From: CAZHHH01 sp052400685
GTDB lineage: Bacteria > Bacteroidota > Bacteroidia > Bacteroidales > Marinilabiliaceae
DNA: 64,000 nt
NCBI GenBank assembly: GCA_052400685.1
Contig: JBQTGJ010000003.1
Strand: one strand, 5' to 3'
The translations under genes and the position numbers were made by a program. Of the stretch, positions 40,566 through 49,384 are shown piece by piece; position 1 is the stretch's first letter; every line of letters begins with the position of its first letter. The notes under the pieces were generated by a model, which was not told where the DNA came from, ran no database searches, and worked only from the letters and a program-made list of their open reading frames with translations.

Positions 40566-41979
40566 AAATGCGTATAGATTTTTGTTTCTCTTTCTGGGTC
40601 TTTCGGTAGCAAATGTTTTTGTTATTTTTTCTCAATCCGTAGAAACCACATTTCCAGAAGCTGCATTTTCTTTTTATGCAGTTGATTTAAACACAAATGA
40701 AACGTTGGTTGATGTTAACAGCCACAAGTGGATGGTGCCTGCCAGTTTGCTGAAAGTTGTAACTACGGCTTCAGCACTCAAAGTTCTTGGGCCTGATTAT
40801 AAGTTTCAAACTGAATTTTATGCGAAGGGGGCGATCGTAAACGATACCTTAAATGGCGCACTAATCATAAAGGCCGGGGCCGATCCGACTCTGGGTTCCT
40901 CTTATTTTAGCACTTCTACACCCGAAACGTTTCTGGCTGAAGCAAAAAAAAAGCTCGATGGTGCAGGGATTAAAGGACTTAATGGAAAACTGATTGTTGA
41001 TGTGTCTCGTTTACCAATGCCCGGATACCCATCGTCGCGTCTGTGGGAAGACATGTCTAATTATTACGGAGCACCTCCTTCGGCTCTTTCATGGCGCGAT
41101 AACACTTTTACCATAACGCTTGAATCTCCTTTGCAGTCAGGCCTTTTATGCCGGGTAGTCTCAACATCCATACCCAATAGTGCGTTGAATTTTGACTGCT
41201 ACGTAACCGCATCATCCATTAACCGCGACAGTGCTTACGTTTATGGCTATCCGGGACTTTCACACTGGTATATCACAGGCTCCATACCTGCTGGCGCCGA
41301 TGAATTTGCTATTAAAGCGGCATTGCCCTTTCCGGAAAAAGTTTTTGCGCATGAATTTTTGTCTCTTTTTGAACATACTCAAAATGTGCGTGTTGTAGTA
41401 GAACAGCAGTCGGTAGATGCCGCACTGGCCAACCAAATATGGGTGTGGCAATCTGAACCGCTCAGTGAAATAATTAAAGTTGTTAATAACAAAAGCCTGA
41501 ATTTGCCGGCCGACCATCTGTTTTTGGCCATGGCGGGCGATGATAGTGCCTCGCCATCAAGATGGGATAAAGCAAGTCTTGCTCTTAATAACTATTGGTT
41601 GAAGCAAGGTATTGATGAGCCGGTTCGGCTGCTCGATGGCTCTGGTTTGTCTACGGGAAACCGGGTGTCGGCTTATTATATCGTTGAAATATTGAAATTT
41701 ATGAATGGGGTGCCTGATGGCGAAATTTTTAAACAATCGTTGCCAATAAGTGGGGTGTCAGGTACTTTACGTTACATGTGGCAATCGAAACCATATCGGG
41801 GCGCAATACAGGCCAAAAGTGGCTCTATGACCGGAATCGTTAATTATGCAGGTTATCTCACTACAAACAAACGGCGCAAGGTGGCATTTTGTATAATGCT
41901 CAATAATGTTAACGCATCCTCTTCTGTGATTAAAAAAGAAATTGAATTGGTCATTGCCAGATTTATTGACAAACATTAG
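40525..41979 (+). CDS. dacB: PBP4-type D-alanyl-D-alanine carboxypeptidase/endopeptidase
   Basis: A 484-residue penicillin-binding protein that trims or opens peptidoglycan cross-links in the periplasm. ATG 40525 lies inside the preceding lipoprotein gene and starts a signal anchor (FLFLFLGLSVANVFVIFSQS). The active site triads are Ser74-x-x-Lys77 (PASLLKV), an S-x-N-type KSLNLPADHLFLAMAG and KSG in QAKSGSMTGIVNYAGY. The SxN loop departs from the usual NNLYAE by having LPADH. Length and order fit PBP4/DacB. Confidence 0.92.
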   Translation: MKRLSLKVSWDLYRNAYRFLFLFLGLSVANVFVIFSQSVETTFPEAAFSFYAVDLNTNETLVDVNSHKWMVPASLLKVVTTASALKVLGPDYKFQTEFYAKGAIVNDTLNGALIIKAGADPTLGSSYFSTSTPETFLAEAKKKLDGAGIKGLNGKLIVDVSRLPMPGYPSSRLWEDMSNYYGAPPSALSWRDNTFTITLESPLQSGLLCRVVSTSIPNSALNFDCYVTASSINRDSAYVYGYPGLSHWYITGSIPAGADEFAIKAALPFPEKVFAHEFLSLFEHTQNVRVVVEQQSVDAALANQIWVWQSEPLSEIIKVVNNKSLNLPADHLFLAMAGDDSASPSRWDKASLALNNYWLKQGIDEPVRLLDGSGLSTGNRVSAYYIVEILKFMNGVPDGEIFKQSLPISGVSGTLRYMWQSKPYRGAIQAKSGSMTGIVNYAGYLTTNKRRKVAFCIMLNNVNASSSVIKKEIELVIARFIDKH

Positions 41980-42012
41980 ATGGCAGGCTGAATATTGTAA
42001 ACAGCGGCATTT

Positions 42013-42828
42013 ATGAAAAACCAGCTACATAGTACCAGCAAAAAAAATCAAGCACTAAATATAACATTGGTTCAGTTTGATATTATATGGGAAAGTCATA
42101 AGGAAAATTTTCAGGCGATAGAAGATCTGCTCCAAACATCACAAGGTAATACGGATCTCATTATTTTGCCTGAAATGTTTAACACGGGCTTCTCAATGCA
42201 GCCTGCCCGCATTGCTGTGACGATGGATAGCGAGGGGGTGGAGTGGATGAAGCGTCTATCCACCCAATATAATGCTGTTGTAGCTGGAAGTATGGCTATT
42301 GCCGAAAATGATAAATATTTTAACCGGTTGTTGGTAGTCTATCCAAAAGGTGAAATTCATTTTTACGATAAACGGCATCTCTTTACAATTGCTGGCGAGC
42401 AAAACGTCTATTCTCCCGGCCAATCGCAATTGATGATTGAAGTGTACGGATGGAAAATCGCTTTTTTTGTTTGTTATGACCTTCGTTTTCCTGTCTGGAG
42501 TCGCAATACTTCCGGTTATGATTTAGCCGTTTATGTTGCGAATTGGCCGCTTTCGCGAATACAGACATGGGATTCGTTACTAATGGCCCGAGCCATCGAA
42601 AATCAGTGTTATGTGGTTGGTGTTAACAGAGTTGGAGTCGATCCGAAAGGAAATTCTTATCCGGGGCATTCAATGGTTATCGATTATAAAGGCCAAATGT
42701 TGTATGGCCCGGCTACGTCAGAGAACCAAACTATTAAAATTTCCTTAAATTTTAATGCCCTTAATTTATTTAAACAACAGTTTCCTTTTTGGCAGGATTC
42801 CGACCAATTTAAAATTGCTTTGAAATAG
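42013..42828 (+). CDS. Carbon-nitrogen hydrolase, omega-amidase (YafV-like)
   Basis: A 271-residue nitrilase-superfamily amidase. The catalytic Glu54 (ILPEMFNTGF), Lys120 (YDKRHLF) and Cys154 (FFVCYDLRFPVW) are all present, and the CYDLRFP and LPEMF-TGF wording is that of omega-amidases such as YafV/Nit2. These hydrolyse alpha-ketoglutaramate to 2-oxoglutarate and so repair metabolites from glutamine transamination. It follows dacB by 33 bp and may share its transcript. Confidence 0.9.
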   Translation: MKNQLHSTSKKNQALNITLVQFDIIWESHKENFQAIEDLLQTSQGNTDLIILPEMFNTGFSMQPARIAVTMDSEGVEWMKRLSTQYNAVVAGSMAIAENDKYFNRLLVVYPKGEIHFYDKRHLFTIAGEQNVYSPGQSQLMIEVYGWKIAFFVCYDLRFPVWSRNTSGYDLAVYVANWPLSRIQTWDSLLMARAIENQCYVVGVNRVGVDPKGNSYPGHSMVIDYKGQMLYGPATSENQTIKISLNFNALNLFKQQFPFWQDSDQFKIALK

Positions 42829-43008
42829 ACATCGCTTTGTATTTTATAATAACCTTTTAGCTGCTATTACGTATTCTACGTACGAAAGCGTATTCAAATA
42901 ATAGTTATGTCAAATAATGGTTTGTTAATGATTGTTACAAATAAATTTTTATGTAAAATGTGACTACATTTTCGAGTATGGTTAGCAACGTACTTTAATT
43001 TACTTTTT

Positions 43009-43296
43009 ATGAAAAATTACAGAGTTAAGGTTAGACAGGAGAAGGCGGATTTTTTTGAGGAGTTGATGAGATATTTAGACTTCTGTGATTATGAACAAGT
43101 TGAAGGGTTTTCTGAGCCCAGAATTTACCCTGGGTTTGAAATGAGCTCCAAGGATAATCATCCAAAATATCCTACCAGGCAGCATGGTGCCAAAGGCACT
43201 GATAGTGCAGAGAGCAAAAGAGAGGTTATGGAAAATCTAAGGGAAGTAATGACACGTATTGAAGCACAGAGGGATAGAAACCGTAAGTCGCAATAG
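43009..43296 (+). CDS. Small conserved-looking protein of unknown function
   Basis: A 95-residue charged protein beginning MKNYRVKVRQEKADFFEELM, a good amphipathic start of the kind seen in ribbon-helix-helix or toxin-antitoxin antitoxins, but the second half (FEMSSKDNHPKYPTRQHG, then EVMENLREVMTRIEAQRD) does not match a family I know. It is a separate gene with a 180-bp leader region. No ParE/RelE-like toxin follows, so an antitoxin role is not supported. Confidence 0.6.
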   Translation: MKNYRVKVRQEKADFFEELMRYLDFCDYEQVEGFSEPRIYPGFEMSSKDNHPKYPTRQHGAKGTDSAESKREVMENLREVMTRIEAQRDRNRKSQ

Positions 43297-43356
43297 TTTT
43301 TATGATTGTGGTATAATTGTTGTACTTCGTTGGTAGTTAATTTAAACTATTTAGCC

Positions 43357-44028
43357 ATGAAAACTGCAATTTTAATTCATTCTTTTATTGGTATCCGAAG
43401 GTTTAAATGGATTGTTTACTGGATTCTTTTTAGTGTGTCATCAGTTGTTTTTGTACAAGCTCAATCTAATGGTAATGATACGACCAATGTTTATGACAAG
43501 GTTGATAAATTGCCTAAGTTTAAAGGAAAACCTGCCAATGTGACTAAGTTTGTGGATCAACATATTGTATATCCCGATGAAGCCTGGCGAAAGCAAATCG
43601 AAGGGGTGGTTGTGGTTCAGGGTGTGGTTGCAAAAGATGGCTCACTTTTGAATCTGTCCATTAAAGAGTCGGTTGATCCATTACTTGATATGGAAGCCTT
43701 AAGAGTGGTTGAGATGATGACAACGTGGAAACCGGCGCAGGTAAATGGGGCTAATGTGAACTGTAATGTGGTGATTCCGGTTCGTTTTTCCTTGTCGCCT
43801 GCTGAACGTGAATTTGTGCAAACAATGAAGAAATATGGTCTTGACATTAATCCTCCACTTTATGTCTTAGATGACAAAGTGGTGATGTCACGAGTTCACA
43901 TTCCTTCCTACAATATCAAATCCATTAGAGTTTTAAAAGGTGATGATGCGGTGAAACGTTTTGGGGAGGAAGCTAAAAATGGAGTGGTTATTATTGAGTC
44001 AAAGCGCGGAACCCCGCCTGTCCGATAA
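43357..44028 (+). CDS. TonB C-terminal domain protein with a plug-like tail
   Basis: A 223-residue exported protein. ATG 43357 starts a signal segment (FKWIVYWILFSVSSVVFVQA). The TonB C-terminal domain spans about 45-150 (IVYPDEAWRKQIEGVVVVQG, AKDGSLLNLSIKES, TTWKPAQVNGANVNC, then IPVRFSL). The last 60 residues (SYNIKSIRVLKGDDAVKRFG, then GVVIIESKRG) resemble the end of a receptor plug domain (V-K-A--YG---NGVI-I-TK). This fusion occurs in Bacteroidota TonB-like proteins. It lacks the Pro-rich linker and a strong inner-membrane anchor, so energy transduction itself is doubtful. Confidence 0.75.
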   Translation: MKTAILIHSFIGIRRFKWIVYWILFSVSSVVFVQAQSNGNDTTNVYDKVDKLPKFKGKPANVTKFVDQHIVYPDEAWRKQIEGVVVVQGVVAKDGSLLNLSIKESVDPLLDMEALRVVEMMTTWKPAQVNGANVNCNVVIPVRFSLSPAEREFVQTMKKYGLDINPPLYVLDDKVVMSRVHIPSYNIKSIRVLKGDDAVKRFGEEAKNGVVIIESKRGTPPVR

Positions 44029-44453
44029 TTGATAAATGAGCCTCATTTTGAGGCAGTACTCATATGTGGAGTTACTTAATATGGTACCATCTGTGAAATT
44101 TGGTACTTTTAATCAGTTCGACGCCATTTGGTTGATTATCAAATTAATTAAAGCTTTTTTTCTTTATTTGAAAAGGGAGGATTATTCCTCCTTTTTTCTT
44201 ATTTTATTCTTATTTTCTATACTTTTGTGCTGTTGTTTAATGATAGAAAAGGTGCAAAGACCATTTGTGGGTTTGTTTTTCTCCGTTTTTTATTTGATTT
44301 ATTTCAACTACCCCCAAATTTATAATAATAATCTGGTGTGCTGTTCAAAGTTGTTTTTGCATGGCTCTTTAAATGCGAATGGAAGACAATCGTTTGTATT
44401 ATAGTTAAGATGAATTTAAATTATCTAATTAAATTATTAATATATAAGTGTAT
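44029..44453. other. Intergenic region before pta
   Basis: 425 bp with the terminator at 44173-44197 and the pta promoter region. A 122-codon hydrophobic frame spans it but is rejected because the terminator lies inside it. Very AT-rich from 44410 to the pta start. Confidence 0.55.
44173..44197 (+). terminator. Terminator after the TonB-like gene
   Basis: GGAGGA and TCCTCC pair around TTAT, extended by AA/TT with one bulged G, followed by six T. Confidence 0.8.
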
Positions 44454-45461
44454 ATGAATTTTTTGGAACAACTTAAGGAAAAAGTAAAGCTGTCGAAACA
44501 GCGTATTGTGTTGTCTGAAGGGCTTGAGGAGAGAACTCTTAAAGCAGCTGATATTGTGCTGGAAGAAGGTTTCGCTGACATCGTATTAATTGGCAATGCG
44601 GATGCTATTAAAAAGGAAGCAGCGCATTTGCAATTGAAAAATATCCATAAGGCGATGATCGTGGATCCGGAAAATCATCCCAAAAAAGAACAATACCGAG
44701 ATTTGTTGTTTTCCTTGAGAAAAAACAAGGGATTAACCCTTGAACAAGCTGACGAGCTCGTGAAAAATCCATTGTATTTATCAGTATTAATGATTAAAAG
44801 CGGTGATGCAGACGGCGAAGTGGCAGGTGCTGAAAATGCAACTGGTGATGTGTTGAGGCCTGCTTTTCAAATTGTTAAAACAGTACCTGGTATTAGTGTG
44901 GTGTCAGGTGCTTTTATTATGGTGCTTAAGGATAAGCAGTGGGGTGATAATGGCGTTATGGTGTTTGCCGATTGTGCTGTTCACCCAGATCCTGATGCCA
45001 ATCAATTGGCGGACATTGCTTTGGCTTCGGCAGCTACAGCCCGTAACATCGCCGGCATAGAGCCGCGTGTTGGCATGTTAAGTTTTTCCACTAAAGGCAG
45101 TGCAAAGCATCCTTTTGTCGATAAGGTTGTGGAAGCAACTGCTATAGCTAAATCGAAACAGCCTGAGCTTCAAATTGAAGGTGAACTTCAGCTTGATGCG
45201 GCTATTGTTCCCGCTATTGGAGCCAAAAAAGCACCAGGTAGCAAAATTGCCGGGCATGCCAATGTTTTAGTATTCCCTGATTTGCAAGCCGGAAATATAG
45301 GTTATAAATTAGTTCAACGTCTGGCTGATGCTCAAGCTATAGGTCCTGTTCTTCAGGGTATGGCTGCGCCTATTAACGACCTTTCACGTGGTTGCTCGGT
45401 AAGCGATATTGTCAATATGATCGCAATTACGGCAAATCAGGCAGCTGGCACTTTTAACTAG
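44454..45461 (+). CDS. pta: Phosphate acetyltransferase
   Basis: A 335-residue enzyme that converts acetyl-CoA and phosphate to acetyl phosphate and CoA. ATG 44454 is preferred over the GTG six bases earlier. Motifs: SKQRIVLSEGLEERTLKAAD at the N-terminus, GDADGEVAGAENATGDVLRP, CAVHPDPDANQLADIA, LSFSTKGSAKHP and FPDLQAGNIGYKLVQRL. This is the short class, without the extra regulatory N-terminal domain of long Pta proteins. It feeds AckA at 46891. The four acyl-phosphate genes and the dehydrogenase between 44 and 50 kb share one orientation. Confidence 0.95.
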   Translation: MNFLEQLKEKVKLSKQRIVLSEGLEERTLKAADIVLEEGFADIVLIGNADAIKKEAAHLQLKNIHKAMIVDPENHPKKEQYRDLLFSLRKNKGLTLEQADELVKNPLYLSVLMIKSGDADGEVAGAENATGDVLRPAFQIVKTVPGISVVSGAFIMVLKDKQWGDNGVMVFADCAVHPDPDANQLADIALASAATARNIAGIEPRVGMLSFSTKGSAKHPFVDKVVEATAIAKSKQPELQIEGELQLDAAIVPAIGAKKAPGSKIAGHANVLVFPDLQAGNIGYKLVQRLADAQAIGPVLQGMAAPINDLSRGCSVSDIVNMIAITANQAAGTFN

Positions 45462-45471
45462 TACCAGTCGA

Positions 45472-45600
45472 TAAAGTTGAGCTATAATAAAGTCCGGTTT
45501 TTGAGCTATTATTGCTCTTAAATTGGTCTTTTACGAAAGTGAATTTTATGCTTGCAGGGAAGCATGCTCTGAATTTGAACTTGCTGGCTCAAACTCTAAA
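45472..45600 (-). repeat. Dispersed intergenic palindromic repeat, copy 9
   Basis: On the minus strand starts TTTAGAGTTTGAGCC, then CAAGTTCAAATTCAGAGC and TTTCGTAAAAGACC. The middle has an extra hairpin (ATGCTT...AAGCAT). Confidence 0.65.
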
Positions 45601-45635
45601 TATATTTGATTTAAAATTTTTATAAAGAAATTAAG

Positions 45636-46595
45636 ATGGCAGAAATAGTGGTGGAACCCATTGAGAAATATGGCCTCAACAAAAGAAAACAAGCCAAAAC
45701 TTTGTTTTCGCGTATTGGGGTTGTGGGCTGTGGCAAAGAGGGGCAAAGTATTGCCCGTATTGCTGCCTGGCATGGGCTCGAGGTTGTTTTTGTAGAATTA
45801 AGTCACGATAAAATTGAATTAGCGATCGATAATATAGGTCGTGAATTGGATAATAGAATTGAGAACTGGGGACTGACTCAAAGTGAAAAAAGAGCTATCA
45901 TGGGTCGAATCCGCGGTTCGCTAGACTATAAAGATTTGGCTGGTTGCGATTTTGTTATTGAAGCGATTCGTTCTGACGATAATACGGGCGTTCGTAGCCT
46001 GGATAGTCGTAAGCAGGTATTCAGAGATGTGGAAGCTATTGTGGAACGCGATACCATTATTGCCACCAATGCAACGACGATTGTGATATCTGAGTTGGCA
46101 GCTGAATTACAATATCCTGACCGATGTGTTAGTTTACACTTTTTTGTGACTTCTGCCGAAGCGCGTATTGTTGAAGTAGTACGTGGCTTATACACAACCG
46201 ACGCGGTTTATAATAAGGTTAGTACGTTTGTGAAGCTTATTAACCGCGATGCCATTCATGTTGAGGAGTCAGCTGGTTTAATCAGTGTTCGTTTATATGT
46301 TGTTCTTCTAAATGAGGCTTGCGAAGCGCTGATGGAAGGCGTGGCCAAACTGGAAGATATCGATAAAACAATGGTGGTTGGTTTAGGTATGCGTTTTGGT
46401 CCTTTCAGACATGCTGATCTTATCGGACTTAATAAGGTCGTTCGTTGGATGGATAATCTATATGAAGAGTTTGGTGATCCTAAATATAAACCTTCGCCAC
46501 TTCTTAAACGTCTGGTTCGTGCCAAACATTTCGGGATTCAATCGGGGGCAGGATTTTATCGTTACGACGATAATGGTAAAATTATAACTGAATAA
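45636..46595 (+). CDS. Divergent 3-hydroxyacyl-CoA dehydrogenase
   Basis: A 319-residue protein of the 3-hydroxybutyryl-CoA dehydrogenase family: NAD-binding Rossmann motif IGVVGCGKEGQSIAR (about 27-41), VIEAI, and the C-terminal helical domain ending in GIQSGAGFYRYDDNG. The catalytic His survives in LHFF and Glu in IVEVV, but the segment after HFF is VTSAEA where canonical enzymes have NPAPVM, and the usual NR of GFVVNRLL is replaced (GLISVRLY). The active site is therefore altered, so substrate or activity may differ. Position between pta and ackA, near ptb and buk, suggests a role in butyrate-type fermentation or fatty/amino acid oxidation. Confidence 0.82.
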   Translation: MAEIVVEPIEKYGLNKRKQAKTLFSRIGVVGCGKEGQSIARIAAWHGLEVVFVELSHDKIELAIDNIGRELDNRIENWGLTQSEKRAIMGRIRGSLDYKDLAGCDFVIEAIRSDDNTGVRSLDSRKQVFRDVEAIVERDTIIATNATTIVISELAAELQYPDRCVSLHFFVTSAEARIVEVVRGLYTTDAVYNKVSTFVKLINRDAIHVEESAGLISVRLYVVLLNEACEALMEGVAKLEDIDKTMVVGLGMRFGPFRHADLIGLNKVVRWMDNLYEEFGDPKYKPSPLLKRLVRAKHFGIQSGAGFYRYDDNGKIITE

Positions 46596-46634
46596 AAGAC
46601 GATCTGACATTTTGATGAGACGTTTTTATGGGTT

Positions 46635-46710
46635 GAGTGGTGTTTGTTTCATCGATTATAATTTGAAAGAGCGGGAAATGAAGAAAAAGACGTTTTCTTG
46701 CTGGTACTAA
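46635..46710 (+). repeat. Dispersed intergenic palindromic repeat, copy 10 (diverged)
   Basis: Starts GTGGTGTTTGTTTCATCG and ends TTTTCTTGCTGGTACTAA, most like the copy at 63468-63592. The centre is shortened. Confidence 0.45.
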
Positions 46711-46890
46711 ATATGAAGAAATGAATCGGTTTTCGATGGATGATATTCAATAATATCGTTAACGGAATGTTTCACACAACCTTTAAACAAAATTATACGG
46801 ATATAACAATGCGGTTTGTAAAAAATGCGAATATCGATAAAATTGCAGACGTAGCATTTGATCCGATTTTAATAAACAAATTATTTACGG

Positions 46891-48108
46891 ATGAAAATAT
46901 TGGTTCTAAATTGTGGCAGTTCTTCCATAAAATATCAGCTTTTCGATATGAATGGCCAATCATCGCATGTGACGGCGAAGGGTGGTATTGAAAAAATCGG
47001 GCTGAAAGGATCCTTTCTTAAGCACACGAAAGAATCGGGCGAAAAGGTGTTGCTCGAAGGTGAAATACTTGATCACGAAACAGGTATTGATTATATCCTG
47101 GGGGTTTTAACCAGTGATAAACACGGTTGTATTACCGACCTGGAAGATATTGACGCAGTGGGCCATCGTGTTGTACATGGTGGTGAAGCTTTTAACTCCA
47201 GTGTGTTTATTACCGACGAGGTAATTTCCAAGATGGAAGAATGTATCGACCTGGCACCACTTCATAATCCTCCAAACCTTAAGGGTATCAAGGCTATAAC
47301 TGACTTATTGCCTCATGTCCCTCAGGTGGCTGTTTTCGATACGGCTTTTCATCAAACGATGCCTATGCATGCATATATGTATGCCATCCCTTATTCTTTG
47401 TATAAAAAATATGGCGTGCGTCGTTATGGTTTTCATGGTACCAGTCACCGTTATGTTTCACAACGAGCTTGTGAAATTTTGGGCGTAGACTATTCTAAGC
47501 AACGTATCATTTCCTGCCATCTGGGTAATGGTGCTTCAATTACAGCCATAAAAAATGGCCAGTCTATTGATACATCCATGGGTTTTACGCCGGTGGAAGG
47601 GTTGATGATGGGAACCCGTTGTGGTGATTTAGATGTGGGCGCAGCAACTTATATTATGGATAAGGAAGTAATTGGGACTCGTTCGGCCAGTGTGCTGTTT
47701 AATAAACAGAGTGGAATGCTTGGCGTAACAGGTATCTCTTCTGATATGCGCGAGGTAGAAGACGCTGTTAAAAAAGGAGATGAAATGGCTATTATGGCCA
47801 TGAAAATGTATTCGTATCGGATTCGTAAGTACATCGGTAGCTATGCGGCTGCTATGGGAGGCGTTGATGTCTTGATTTTTACCGGTGGTATTGGCGAAAA
47901 CGACACTCAAACACGTATTGATGTCTGCGAAGGACTTCAGTTTATTGGTGTAGAGGTGGATGCTTCTAAAAATGAAAATTTAAGAGGCGAGGAACAAGTA
48001 ATCAGCGTTGATGATGCAAAAGTTAGCGTTATGGTTGTTCCAACCGACGAGGAGTTTGTGATTGCACAGGATACCATGCAAATAGTTGAAGGTTTAATCA
48101 AAAAATAA
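46891..48108 (+). CDS. ackA: Acetate kinase
   Basis: A 405-residue kinase that makes ATP and acetate from acetyl phosphate. Both signatures are present: KILVLNCGSSSIKYQLF at the N-terminus and YGFHGTSHRYVSQRA in the centre, with GNGASI, FTPVEGLMMGTRCGDLD and FTGGIGEN. Together with pta it forms the substrate-level phosphorylation step from acetyl-CoA. It sits 295 bp after the dehydrogenase gene and 104 bp before ptb, separated from the latter by strong hairpins. Confidence 0.97.
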   Translation: MKILVLNCGSSSIKYQLFDMNGQSSHVTAKGGIEKIGLKGSFLKHTKESGEKVLLEGEILDHETGIDYILGVLTSDKHGCITDLEDIDAVGHRVVHGGEAFNSSVFITDEVISKMEECIDLAPLHNPPNLKGIKAITDLLPHVPQVAVFDTAFHQTMPMHAYMYAIPYSLYKKYGVRRYGFHGTSHRYVSQRACEILGVDYSKQRIISCHLGNGASITAIKNGQSIDTSMGFTPVEGLMMGTRCGDLDVGAATYIMDKEVIGTRSASVLFNKQSGMLGVTGISSDMREVEDAVKKGDEMAIMAMKMYSYRIRKYIGSYAAAMGGVDVLIFTGGIGENDTQTRIDVCEGLQFIGVEVDASKNENLRGEEQVISVDDAKVSVMVVPTDEEFVIAQDTMQIVEGLIKK

Positions 48109-48141
48109 CAGAACTTTATTAAAGTTCTGCGGCGATTGAAC

Positions 48142-48200
48142 AAGCCGGTTACCGTAACAGTTGTATATTTGTTTTACAATTGTTACAGCCACCGGCTTTT
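48142..48200 (+). terminator. Long hairpin between ackA and ptb
   Basis: AAGCCGGT (48142-48149) pairs with ACCGGCTT (48191-48198), and inside GTAACA-TTGTA pairs with TACAA-TGTTAC; CTTTTATTTT follows. It looks like an intrinsic terminator ending 12 bp before the ptb start. A shorter CAGAACTTT/AAAGTTCTG stem (48109-48129) precedes it directly after the ackA stop. Confidence 0.7.
48164..48171 (+). promoter_or_regulatory. Candidate -7 box of ptb inside the hairpin loop
   Basis: TATATTTG matches TAnnTTTG and lies in the loop of the hairpin at 48142-48200. It would start ptb-buk transcription about 35 nt before the ATG at 48213, in the descending arm of the hairpin. Confidence 0.4.
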
Positions 48201-48212
48201 ATTTTATACTGA

Positions 48213-49109
48213 ATGTTTAAGAAACTTGACGAGTTACAAAAATTAATTGATACGTCTAAGCCCCGCAAACGGTTGGCTTTGGCAGTATCGCACGATCGCT
48301 ATTCGCTCGAAGCTGTTCATAAAGCTTTTACGAATGGAATTATCGAGCCGGTTTTAATTGGTTCGGAGAAAGATACGGCTGAAATGGCCAAAGAGTTGGG
48401 ACTTAATTTTTACGGTGCCAGTTTTATTGATGAGCCTGTGCCTGATCGTGCTGTCGAGCTTGCCGTTCGTATGGTTCACGATGGACGGGCCGATATTCTC
48501 ATGAAAGGTAAGGTGGCAACTCCGGTTATTCTGAAAGCGGTGCTCAATAAAGAGTGGGGGTTGCGTTCTGGACACCTTCTTTCGCATCTGTCGATTTTCG
48601 AGGTTGACACTTATCATAAGTTGATTGGCGTCACAGATGTGGCTATGAATATTGCCCCGTCACTGAAAGATAAAATTGCAATTATTAATAATTCGGTTGC
48701 GTATTTTAATAAAATTGGAATTGAAAGACCAAAAGTGGCTGTGCTAGGGGCCATTGAAATGGTTAACGAAAATATGCAGGCCACGCTTGACGCGGCCCTG
48801 TTAAGTAAAATGAACCAGCGCGATCAGATTGTTAACTGTATTGTTGATGGGCCACTGGCGTTTGATAATGCTATAAGTACTAAAAGTGCCCTGAATAAAG
48901 GTATTAAAAGCGAGGTGGCAGGCGATACTGATATTCTTTTAATGCCTGATATTGAAGTGGGTAATGTGCTTTACAAAAGCCTGGTATGGTTCGCTAAGGC
49001 TAAGGTCGCTTCATTGGTACTTGGAGCTGCCGCACCTATTGTAGTGACCTCACGCTCCGATTCGGATGATAGTAAGTATTACAGCATTCTGATGGCAGCT
49101 TTAGGGTAA
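48213..49109 (+). CDS. ptb: Phosphate butyryltransferase (Ptb-like)
   Basis: A 298-residue phosphotransacylase converting butyryl-CoA (or branched or other short acyl-CoA) to the acyl phosphate. It begins FKKLDELQKLIDTSKPRKRL and has AVSHDRYSLEAVHKAFTNGI, DILMKGKVATPVILKAVLN, GPLAFDNAIS and MPDIEVGNVLYKSLVWFA, typical of Ptb rather than Pta, which is shorter-motif related. It is 275 bp ahead of buk, its usual partner. Acyl-chain preference cannot be read from sequence. Confidence 0.92.
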   Translation: MFKKLDELQKLIDTSKPRKRLALAVSHDRYSLEAVHKAFTNGIIEPVLIGSEKDTAEMAKELGLNFYGASFIDEPVPDRAVELAVRMVHDGRADILMKGKVATPVILKAVLNKEWGLRSGHLLSHLSIFEVDTYHKLIGVTDVAMNIAPSLKDKIAIINNSVAYFNKIGIERPKVAVLGAIEMVNENMQATLDAALLSKMNQRDQIVNCIVDGPLAFDNAISTKSALNKGIKSEVAGDTDILLMPDIEVGNVLYKSLVWFAKAKVASLVLGAAAPIVVTSRSDSDDSKYYSILMAALG

Positions 49110-49139
49110 GTTTTACTCTTTTTTTAATTTCAATTATAG

Positions 49140-49232
49140 TTAGTGCTTGCAAGAGAAGTCCAGCTAATGAATTATTCTTATGCTTAAAATAATCATTTTA
49201 AAAGCAAACGTAACGAAAAAGTTGAATCTGGT
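49140..49232 (+). repeat. Dispersed intergenic palindromic repeat, copy 11 (diverged)
   Basis: TTAGTGCTTGCAAGAG at the start and TTTTAAAAGCAAACGTAACG near the end. The terminal AGACAAACACTAA is not recognisable. Confidence 0.45.
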
Positions 49233-49384
49233 TATTGGTTGTTGATGGCATGTGGTCAAGAATAATATTCCTATTATTGTATAAATAAAGGCATGGTAAG
49301 CTATGTTTGAAATTTTGCATTTGTGCAAACCTTATCGTAATAATTGTGAAATATCCAAATTCAAACTTTAAATAAATATACTCT

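Noticed and set aside
43009..43296. Antitoxin of a toxin-antitoxin pair
   Set aside because: The start resembles an antitoxin helix, but no toxin-like gene follows and the frame ends 61 bp before a TonB-like gene.
44036..44404. 122-codon hydrophobic open frame after the TonB-like gene
   Set aside because: It contains a complete terminator (44173-44197), lacks a ribosome site, and its composition (Phe/Leu/Cys-rich from AT-rich DNA) is that of random translation.
46740..46991. 83-codon frame upstream of and into ackA
   Set aside because: It overlaps the first 100 bp of a certain ackA in another frame and has no ribosome site; it is a chance opening.
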